The notes below the pieces were generated by a model, which had not been told where the DNA came from, ran no database searches, and saw nothing but the letters and a program-made list of their open reading frames with translations. Source: Mytilus galloprovincialis (Eukaryota; Mollusca; Bivalvia; Mytilida; Mytilidae). Taken from it: a DNA stretch of 64,000 bases. The position numbers and the translations under genes are program-made. Shown in pieces: positions 54,201 through 62,276 of the stretch (positions are counted from its first letter, which is position 1; each line of letters opens with the position of its first letter). The DNA lies in assembly GCF_965363235.1 (NCBI RefSeq), contig NC_134847.1, positions 52,980,439 through 53,044,438 of the forward strand. Direction: 5' to 3'.

Positions 54201-57200
54201 AGAAATAAACAGAAAACATTTCTTCATTTCAAGGATAAAAATTATTATCATCATGTATGGGACAGCGAAAGACATATAAAAAATAAAACAACAACAACTC
54301 ACTAATAAGGATCACATTTGACCACACACCTTTAAAGCTTTGAATCCCCTGTTGGTTTGTTTTCAATTAAATGTTTGATTTTTTTAAGCGTTAAGAAATG
54401 GATATACCTGATTTATTATTAAGAAACACGTGTTTCGTTGTTTGTTTCCCTATTTGATATAATCGATTGTAATATGTTAAAATCACATATGTCAGGAAAA
54501 CTAGGACACAACTATAATTCCGAGGCATATATCATCATCCTAAGATTGAAGTGAAGGCTATATTTTTGTATATATCTAACCTGTGTATGTTTGTATATCT
54601 GTTTTGCAGCTTATCACTACCTCCCCCATCCATGTATTTTAACTTTTTGCGAACTCTTATGTGTGTTTCCCCCGTTATGTAGATATTTTGAAAGTGTTAA
54701 ACTGTTATTTTTAAAGACATGTCAACATCAAATATTTTATGTAAAATTTCTATATGCCTGAAAAGATTGACAATATTATTTTTTTTACAACAATCATGTA
54801 CTTGTGTTATACTTCCATTATTGTAGGGTCAATTTAATTCAGATCGAGAAGTCAAATTGAAAAATGACAAAACAAAAGAAGAAGCTCTTCGACGTAATAC
54901 ATATTTTGCAGCATTTAAAAAAGACAATACGAATACAAGTGCTAATATATCTGCAGTAAGTAATGACTGAATTTTGATTGTACTGAGAAGTGCTACCCTT
55001 GTTTTATTGTATCTCCTGCTTTACAAAACACTCCATAGCCTTAGAGATTCACAAGCCTAAGAATCAACACAAATATCATTGATGCAGTCATTTTAAAGTT
55101 AACTGTAATATTATAAAATATCAAACTCATTCGAAAAACTACGGGTTTATAATTCATGGGATAGATTTCTAAGATTGAATTGGAACCTAATGTTTGAAAT
55201 AATGCTGTCCAATGCTATTTAATATAAATGATATAAGTTTCCGACCGTTTTTACTCAAATACCCATCATTATTAAGTATGATGTCGAAATTGTAAGTCAG
55301 AGGACAGCGTAAAAAAACTATGCCAATGTAGAAATTCCTTAATCTGATTTTTATCTACAAATAAAGATTAAAAATACATAGCATGGAATTTGATTATAAT
55401 TTTGCCTTGATCTCCTTGAATTTCGATTTAATCGCAGCAACAATATATCTTTCAATTAAATAATTAATAGTATTTAGTACATTAAATGTAAATGCTCTTG
55501 TCTGATACGGTTTTTAAAGCATTGCATAAAGAGGTGTCATTAATATTATGCAGAACTAAATCAGACAATTTTCTTCAAAGTTCTTCCATACAGGTCAAGC
55601 CTAACTTACGGAATTTTTATTGAACAGCATATGAAAATACGATGACAATTTAAATGGGTTTACGGAAAAAACAAGTTTTATATATATAGTACCTCTTTTA
55701 AAAGGCAATCTGCATTCTCAATACGTTTTGTTTGAGTAATACGATTTGATAACAATTTTTTTTTCTTTTAATATCATATATATATAATAACTGTGTTGTA
55801 GAATATCATGAAGGTACAAAATCACCTATAAGCTTTAATAATCCTTGCAATATTTTATTATTTATTAAATGCACTTACTAACATTGATGTTAAAACAAAA
55901 CACATTGAAGAAAAAATTTAAATGTCAAGATATATCTTCATTGCGCATGCACGGTGTCCATCATTGTAAAGATACATACGGATACAGGTTGTAGATTTCT
56001 AAGTGACAGATATAATTAATTTTGTCATTGATGAAATGTTGTTCATCAATCATATCCGTGTCATACTGCCTAGAATATTCTTTTCTAACCCAATCATGCT
56101 TAATTCTACTTTTCTTAATTCAGAATATAATGCTTTCATCAATTTTCTGCGAATCTACGACAATAGACTTAATGTTAGATAAACGTGATATCTGAACCAA
56201 TAAATAAGCAAGTTTTTTAATTGCTATTATTATATCTCAATTAGTTGTCGCATTATGAACAACTTTGCAATAGTTTTTGAGTTACAAAAATGTCCATATC
56301 AATATTTATTGAAAATACTCATACTTAAATCATATATTCTTTGTTTATTGTAAGATACAATGCACTCACGTTTCGGTTAGCAGTTATATTTTCTTTTTAA
56401 AAAGGTCAATTTTGAATGCATGGCTGACATGCATTATACCGTATTAATTAAGTTTGATTGTTGGGTCGATTATACTTAAGAAAGGGAAGATCTAGACATT
56501 TACATTTTTAAAATACTATGTATTATCATTAGAGTAAGTTTTAATACCCTGCGAAACGGATTAGATACTTAGTAAGATTAGAGTTATCTCGCTTACTTCT
56601 ATTTCTTTACTATTATAGGCTAGAGAATCGTTTGCCGCTCTTTCAATGCAGATTTTAGAATATATGAAAATAAACAGCATCCATCCAAACAAGGCCAAAT
56701 TACTACGCACTGAAAAAGAATGGTTTGATCCGGACAACGAGAAAGATGACATGGAGGTATCTTCAAAACTGATAAAAGTTACTTCATCGGCATCCTTATC
56801 AGGATTGTCCCATAACGGTAGGTATACACACACTGCATACCGTTTGGTTAAATATTGTATGTTGTATTTGTTTAAATATGCAACCAAAGATTAACGAACG
56901 GTATACAAATTGTTTTATCAAAACAACAATAGACAAACGACGAAAGTCATCTGCAATTCTTCTGGTCTGAGTGTTTACCTACCCGAGTACCTATTCGAAT
57001 CGTTCATGGAGATGACAGACGATCAGTTATTTGTTTTTCTTACTCAATTTGGATTAATTGAAATTTGTTTATTTTTTTTTCTTTTAAATGACTATGACGA
57101 TCGGATGAAACAATTTAATAACGAATGACAAAATTACCTGTCTAAATAGTCATCTGAGTTGCAGAAATTATTTCGTTTGTAAATCTGCCAGTATGTTCGT

Positions 57201-57579
57201 CCATAATAAGAGTCTATGTTGAGGGATGATTTGAAGGTTTGTTTGTAATATCATGTTGTGCTGAACATTGTATGCGATTTCAGACAACCCGTTTGACGAC
57301 ACTTCGTTTATCTTCTGAATTCTATATAATATTTATAAACGAAAAGTCTGTACTTGCACCATATAGCTGCACTTTCTTATTTTATGTCATATGCTTAACA
57401 CGGATAGCCGGATATTTCTATAGTTGAATTAAGAATCATAATAAGTAAAACTCTTATAAATTTCTAAATCTAAATCAGTGATCACGGATTTTTCTATTGC
57501 AGGTCCTTCATGTCCAACGTGTGGTGCACAAATTGAACCAGGATCGAATCTATACTCAGACATTGATAATTGTTTATAA
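39666..57579 (+). CDS. CPNE: Copine (C2A-C2B-vWA), 16 coding exons, 611 aa
   Basis: Exons: 39666-39860, 40388-40467, 41420-41532, 41897-42021, 43254-43348, 45956-46039, 46751-46816, 47579-47680, 48331-48409, 49446-49502, 51889-52059, 52740-52892, 54077-54187, 54827-54955, 56619-56817 and 57503-57579. All junctions are GT/AG and phases close to 1836 nt. Copines are cytosolic calcium-dependent phospholipid-binding proteins that recruit partners to membranes. C2A (about 15-130) keeps the acidic ligands D30, D36, D88, D90 and D100. C2B (about 132-270) has lost loop-3 aspartates (W228, Y230, H236). The vWA domain (about 305-500) has an intact MIDAS: DFTAS (311-315), T408 and D441 in TDG. The tail beyond the usual copine end (about 540 aa) is Lys/Ser-rich and ends with CPTCG (590-594). 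An in-frame stop precedes the ATG, and an acceptor at 39560 implies a 5'UTR intron. Confidence 0.95.
40919..41361. mobile_element. 443-bp palindromic foldback element in copine intron 2
   Basis: The two arms are near-perfect inverted copies around a centre at about 41140. They start with 'gaatgaaattcaaaacag' and end with its complement. Inner blocks 'ggccattgattgacacatt', 'tgggacaattta', 'ggggtcaccaaagg' and 'ttcgaaaaattaatca' each recur inverted. A TA flanks each end, as with TA-inserting elements. No coding capacity. Copine exons 2 and 3 on either side are intact. Confidence 0.9.
41790..41845 (+). repeat. Dispersed repeat 3'-end fragment in copine intron 3
   Basis: Only the terminal 'tctcattgacaatcatacc' and 'acatcttctttttatat' are present, the same 3' end as the full copies. 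This is consistent with 5' truncation on insertion. Confidence 0.55.
42920..43110 (+). mobile_element. Reverse transcriptase element 3' tail, second type, in copine intron 4
   Basis: Shares 'gagcacctg', 'atcacccc', 'gggttcgtgttgct', 'ttttctatgttgtg' and 'tgtgtaccat' with the tail downstream of the decayed reverse transcriptase at 58060-59180 (complement). Non-coding. Confidence 0.6.
43558..44000. mobile_element. MITE with TATATTACGGATTAC ends in copine intron 5
   Basis: 15-bp inverted termini TATATTACGGATTAC at about 43557-43571 and complement at 43986-44000. The interior has no open frame. Confidence 0.6.
43994..44147. repeat. Long hairpin repeat in copine intron 5
   Basis: The arms of about 65 bp include 'attcaggtctcaga', 'agggtatata', 'gacattcccggcttag' and 'tatatcccc', each repeated inverted around a loop at 'cttcgccttcggctcag'. 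It overlaps the right end of the MITE at 43558-44000, so the two may be one composite element. Confidence 0.8.
44150..45950. other. Remainder of copine intron 5, nothing recognised
   Basis: AT-rich intronic DNA. Short frames at 44256-44559 and 45327-45563 have no recognised motif. Confidence 0.5.
47285..47460 (+). repeat. Dispersed repeat, subfamily 2, in copine intron 7
   Basis: 'agggccctttatagcttgc', 'gtgagccaaggcttcg' and the end 'tctcattggcgttcatacc' match 3255-3430. Confidence 0.65.
47790..48070. mobile_element. 280-bp MITE with TTAA termini in copine intron 8
   Basis: Starts TTAAGGTGGTACATAACAC (47790) and ends with 'gtgttgggtaccaccttaa' (48070). TTAA at both ends is the target duplication of piggyBac- and Kolobok-type elements. 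'cagggagataactctgtaaa' follows the left end. No coding. Confidence 0.75.
48460..49130. other. Copine intron 9 repeat-like sequence
   Basis: GC-variable block with clustered 'aacatcaattaacatc' direct repeats near 48785-48835 and a phrase 'gaatgaattattcgggtt' that is partly inverted relative to 'aactcgaataattt'. It resembles a degraded mobile element, but no end could be fixed. Confidence 0.35.
49545..50970 (+). mobile_element. 5'-truncated Penelope-like reverse transcriptase element in copine intron 10
   Basis: An open frame running to the stop at 50326-50328 encodes the C-terminal half of a reverse transcriptase. It contains the block [10 protein letters not shown] (after the usual GIPMG motif, which is missing by truncation), the catalytic YLDD (FRYLDDI) and the downstream [17 protein letters not shown] segment typical of bivalve Penelope-like enzymes. 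The coding part is uninterrupted, suggesting a fairly young copy. The first 28 codons upstream of about 49550 come from copine exon 10 and flanking intron in another frame. A non-coding tail of about 640 bp follows, ending near 'gacatattcaccatttcc'. Tail copies without coding sequence are at 20911-21316, 24320-24655 and 61336-61862. The inactive truncated copy presumably causes no harm in the intron. Confidence 0.8.
51160..51228. repeat. (CAAT)n microsatellite in copine intron 10
   Basis: About 16 tetranucleotide units with one CAGT interruption. Probably length-polymorphic. Confidence 0.95.
52170..52290 (-). repeat. Dispersed 'gacgaaacgcg' repeat in copine intron 11
   Basis: 'gtaagccagacgcgtgtaat' and 'cagtgacgctcgacaac' match the block at 19040-19210, more diverged. 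Confidence 0.6.
53211..53254. repeat. 44-bp near-perfect palindrome in copine intron 12
   Basis: Two 22-base arms, 'caacagattgagcc' outermost, meet at GTCGAC. One position pair mismatches (53225 with 53240). No spacer, so it could extrude as a cruciform. Confidence 0.9.
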
Positions 57580-58059
57580 CATCAAATATTTTTTTTTAAA
57601 ACACGTGCGTATAGTATTTACATTGTATTTACATACATGTGTATGTTTTTTCTGAACATATGGACAATCAACATGGTAGTCTCTATAAGTATGCTTTAAT
57701 ACTGGGATACTCTAGCTAACTCTAGTCAGATTTTAATATGTATGAGTGTACTTTTTTAAAGGGAGTGAGAGAGAGAGACGGAGAGAGTCAGATTGGTCAC
57801 TTTAAATATGTGGTAATGTACTAATTTAATTTAATTTAATCTTGTTTTTGAATTTGAATTTCTACATTTTTGAACAATTCTAATTTTGTATGTATGAATC
57901 AGTACATTGTTAAACAGGATTTTGTTATACAAAGAAGAATAGCAAGCATTCCATAAATTTCGATTTTGCGTGTTACAATTTTTGTCTTCCATATACATGA
58001 TATAGAAAAATAATAAAAACTGTCTTGATATCACAAATAACGTTAACAATTTATACAAT

Positions 58060-59280
58060 AGTACACATGCCACAACAAAGAAAACTAAAGAATAAGCAAC
58101 ACAAACCCCAACAAAAACTAGGGGTGATCTCAGGTACTCCGGATGGGTAAGCAGATCCTGCTCCACATGTGGCACCCGTCATGCTACTAACAAATCCGGT
58201 AAACAGTCTAATTCGGTAGGTCACATTCATGAAAGGTAAGGGGATTGCATTACGCCGTAAGGAACATATCCGATATCATCTGTGAAACGGTTATTCCATA
58301 ACGGTCAACCAACCCGTTGTGGCATCCATGAAATTTACGAAGGGATGATTTCAACTTTACAATTTGGAACTCCTAGTTTAATAGCATCCATGTAAGCAGA
58401 AATCCTCTATCAAGAAAATCACGACAGGAAATACAAGCGCGGGAATATATTATTAATTGGGAGTTATATACCCCGTATGCAGGTGCTGCTGGAATGTTGC
58501 TACTTAGAATTGAAAGCTGAAATCATCTCTTTTGGCGTAAAGTTTTGTTTTCAACCGACCCTCATTGTCAATTTCTAGATGTAAGTCAAGATATAGGGCC
58601 GACTTAACTGTATCTGTTGTATCCTTTATCTCTAGTTCGATGGGATAGATGCGTTCAACATAGTCACCAAATTTAGAATTATTTAGTGAGGGAATATCAT
58701 CTATATATATTGCGGAAAGTATTAAAGGATAATGCTAACTTCTTATTTTTCTTCCTAAGAAGTTCCTGTATGAAGTCAGTCTCATAATAATAAAGAAACA
58801 AGTCGGCAAGAAGAGGGCACAATTGGTTCCCATTGGAATGCCGACAGTCTGTTGAAAAACACGTCCTTCGAAAGTAACAAATGTGTTGTCTATCAAGAAA
58901 TCAAGCATCTTGAGACTGTCAGTTTCAGAGAATTTTTTGTTTGAATCAGAGTGATCCTTTACAGAGTAGAATTTATTCCTCCTTAAAACAAGATACTCGT
59001 TTTTATGAAACAAAGCAATACTAACTCTTTCAATTTGTTTTTTAGTTTGGAACGTGGAATACTTGTGTAAAGTGTGGAAAAGTCAAATTTTTTAATACTA
59101 TTGCAAGATGAAATAGAATTAGGCTGTATATACTCTAAAAGATCTTTGGAATGTTTTAGTATCCACATCTGATTCACGCCACCTCTGGAATAGGCAGTTT
59201 CACAATAACTTTGAAACCCATCTTTGATTGCTGATAAAATAATTGTTGATTTTCTTTTAAAACGAAATAAACAAAAAAGA
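58060..59280 (-). pseudogene. Decayed Penelope-like reverse transcriptase element
   Basis: Minus-strand fragments in order show FDFSTLYTSIP (RT motif, 59177-58983 frame), then after a frameshift DNTFVTFEG and VGIPMGTNCA (59013-58735 frame). After another shift come remnants of the YxDD region, where the tyrosine-aspartate motif is altered to YRDD, and the KRDDF segment, then several stops near 58510-58400. A non-coding tail with 'gatctgcttacccatccgg' follows to about 58060. At least two frameshifts and multiple stops make it non-functional. It lies 3' of the copine gene in opposite orientation and is a different subfamily from 49545-50970, with a different tail. Confidence 0.8.
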
Positions 59281-59389
59281 ATTACCGAAATTTGTTAAAT
59301 GTATACCTTAATTTATACCGGTCACAAAATAAAAAAAAAACAAGAAAATCGTCTAGTGCTTGTTTTCAATATATAACACGTTAGATAAA

Positions 59390-59545
59390 ACGTTTTGGAG
59401 GCTTGGGTTCATAATGCTGTCCAACGTCGTACGTTATTTTGCCTTTCGAACTATTTTGTATTCGAGCGTCACTGATGAGTATTTAATACACAAAACGTTG
59501 TTTTTATGTACAAACTGTAAGCCTGGTATCTCTCATGAGTTTTTA
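59390..59545 (+). repeat. Dispersed 'gacgaaacgcg' repeat (diverged)
   Basis: 'attcgagcgtcactgatgag' and 'cttggttcataatgctgtcc'-like flanks match 8555-8700. The central 'gacgaaacg' has decayed to 'cacaaaacg'. Confidence 0.5.
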
Positions 59546-59549
59546 TGAA

Positions 59550-61120
59550 CAATAGCTGCTCAAATAGAGAATGGAAACCTGGAGTGTGTCAACGATACAA
59601 CAACCCACCAAAAACGCTAAAAAGAGACTAAAGTTACAATGTGTCTTCATTTTCGCAGAGAAATTCAGCCTTTAAAGATATCACATTAGGATTTATTACT
59701 AGTTATCGTATTGTACACCCTGCATTTGTGCTCGTTTCAAACCTTTTCAGAATGCTGGACCCTTTGGGATATTTTTAATGATTTTAATTTATAATTAGCA
59801 TACTTTTCAGTAAAATTAACGACTTTTTAACTGAGCTTATCTCCATAGCATATTGTAGTTTGATGATTGTATAATTTCTTTTTGACTTTGAATAATGTTT
59901 GTTACCGACCAAAGTTAAAAATAGTGGAAATAGATAGTTCGAATGCTATTAGAATTATAAAAAATACCTGTACCGTGTAAAATAAATCGATAAAATGGTT
60001 GGAAATCACTAAAACACAAGCAAGAAAAAAACAACACACCCTTATATTCATACCTGACAATGACCATTAAACGACAAAATGCAGATCAAATGATAATGAA
60101 TCAATATCACTTTGATTTTATATTAATATTTAATTCAAAATTATAACATACACGTTTTGTGGAAATTTTTTTAATTGATTAATGAACAGTAACATTTATG
60201 ATGTTAACAAAAATAATTCATAAATGCTTATTGTTTTGATTTATTTGTTGTCGGATCAGTGAAAATAAATCATTGCACTAAAAAAATTCAATTAAACAAC
60301 CTTTCAAATATGATCGATAAATTACATGCAAAAGATGTGTTTTTTTTAACTAAAATACATTCGTACTTTAAAATTTATATAAAATGTTTGTTTCATGTTT
60401 TTTAAGAACGTCAAGGTTGAATTAGTACATCCAGAGCGGATATAAATTGTATAACATATTAAACATAATTCTTGTGTAAACATTCATGTAACATTTAACT
60501 CTACGAGTTCTTTTCTTTATTAAAATAGCCATATATCATTAAGTGCTATATCCACTAGTTTTACTCAAACGTCACTTTTAGTCTTCTGTTTTTAAGAACG
60601 TTTTTCGCTTATTTTATATTATTTCTATACAAATATTGACATATTTTGAAAGAATTCACTCATTTATTTGCTGATCATTATAAATACTTGTGTTAATTAA
60701 ACATGATCTGCTTTTCGAAACCAAATGTTACAATATTTTATTAGCAATACTTAAATGCCGATCGCTTTAAATGTTCGTGTTCTCTTTCATTGTTTTTGTA
60801 TAGTGCTTGTGTTGTTTCTTTCCAGAATAAGTTAGATGATTATGGGATGTTCAATTGTTCTTGTTTGCAATATTATGGTAACAAACATTCCTAATGATGT
60901 TATAAACGCTTATCATAATGCTTCTAAAACACTAGACAATTATACTTGATTTTTCCGCACAAACAGAATTATTAAACACATGTAGAAAATATTATATTAA
61001 AAAATAATCAATTTGTTTATGATATCAATTTCTAGTGTCAATAATTTTGTTTGAAATATAACTAGTTTTATACAGTACAGTCTGATCGAGCTTAGTACTG
61101 AACCATACTCAAGGCATTAA
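59550..61120. other. No gene recognised
   Basis: AT-rich. A fragment similar to the retroelement 3' terminus ('gagaatggaaacctggagtg') lies near 59560-59600. Nothing else is identifiable. Confidence 0.5.
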
Positions 61121-61122
61121 AA

Positions 61123-61322
61123 TACTGTGCATTCATTTATATTCGTTGTATACCTATTTTCGTTGATATCGTGGGTACAGGGGAACCATGAATATAAATG
61201 TTCAACGAAATACAAATTTTCCAAAGAAATGTATGCAGAAAACCACGAAATCAAATATCGACGAATATGCAAGTCTCAAACCACGAAAATTGGTACCCAC
61301 GAAAATAAATGAATCCACAGTA
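61123..61322. mobile_element. 200-bp MITE with TACTGTG termini
   Basis: The left end 'tactgtgcattcatttat' and the right end, complemented, 'tactgtggattcatttat' match. Both are followed by 'ttcgtgg'-type repeats, and internal 'ccacgaaa' motifs recur. TA at both ends fits a TA target duplication. The frame at 61127-61312 is an artefact. Confidence 0.8.
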
Positions 61323-61335
61323 GTTTTATTTAACC

Positions 61336-61862
61336 ATGTTTTTGTATTAACATTGATTCACTCATAGGGTCTTTGCATCGGTAATAAACGCATTTATTCT
61401 AAAAGCAGTTGCTGGCATGAAACTCGGTGACGTTCTTCTCATATAGTTTTTGATATGATACTAAACCCCTAATGGGGGATTGTACGTGATTTTCATATGA
61501 TGAAGACATAATCTTTTAATCAGTTGAATTGAGGTCTGAAGCTGACATGTCAGTAACTGGTAGTAATCCTTTGTTATCCTTTGTTAATTTATGTATCATT
61601 GTCATTTTGATCAGGAGACTCTGGACTTTGTTAGTTTTGATGTATTTTTTCTTTGTTTTATTTTAATTCATTTATATGTTTTGGAGTTTACTGTCACGTC
61701 CATTTTCACTGATATAGTACACAATTTTATTAAAGGGCGAGTTGAGGACCACCTCCGGGTGCGTGTTTTTCTCGCTGATTTGAAGTCCCATTGGTGGCCT
61801 TCGGCTGTTGTCTGTTCTTTGATCGGGTTGTTGTCTCTTTGACATATTCCCCATTTCCAGTG
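61336..61862 (+). mobile_element. Retroelement 3' tail copy (5'-truncated)
   Basis: Matches 50295-50970 almost from the end of the reverse-transcriptase frame: 'cattgattcactcatagg', 'gtctttgcatc', 'gatgaagacataatctt', 'gaggtctga', 'gccttcggctgttgtctg', and end 'gacatattccccatttcc'. Only the last codons of the enzyme remain. It lies 415 bp 3' of the stop codon of the Mab-21/cGAS-like gene. Confidence 0.8.
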
Positions 61863-62219
61863 ACTAAAAAGGTCGCACTTGTTTTTAGGATAAATATATT
61901 TAAGGTCATGGAAAAAGTGAATGGGCTATTTCTGTAAAATTTTGCATGGCTCGATGAACTAAAACTGAAAATCGAAAAAAGAAGGAAATGCTTGATGTGT
62001 TACTTTGTTTTCCAATCTAATATCAGTTCTATGTAACAATTACACTATCGATACCACTTGTGATAGAGCTAGATCTGCGTTGAGACAATAATTATTTCCT
62101 CAGTGATGTTTGAGGCCAATATATTAGAAAATCAAAATCAATTTGAATGTTTAAATCATTTCTTAAATATGAAAAGAACTCATATATGTAGCTTCGACAA
62201 AAACAAATGGACCTCTTGA

Positions 62220-62225
62220 TTTATT
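62220..62225 (-). terminator. Polyadenylation signal of the ankyrin/Mab-21 gene
   Basis: AATAAA on the minus strand, about 52 bases after the stop codon, a typical 3'UTR position. Inferred. Confidence 0.5.
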
Positions 62226-62276
62226 TGTTCATAAATATCAGTGAATCCCAATACACTTAAACACATTCGCTGAAGA

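Noticed and set aside
56818..56894. Reading on through copine exon 15 to a stop at 56894
   Set aside because: A GT donor at 56818 and a phase-matched last exon at 57503 give a better ending; retained intron remains a possible alternative transcript.
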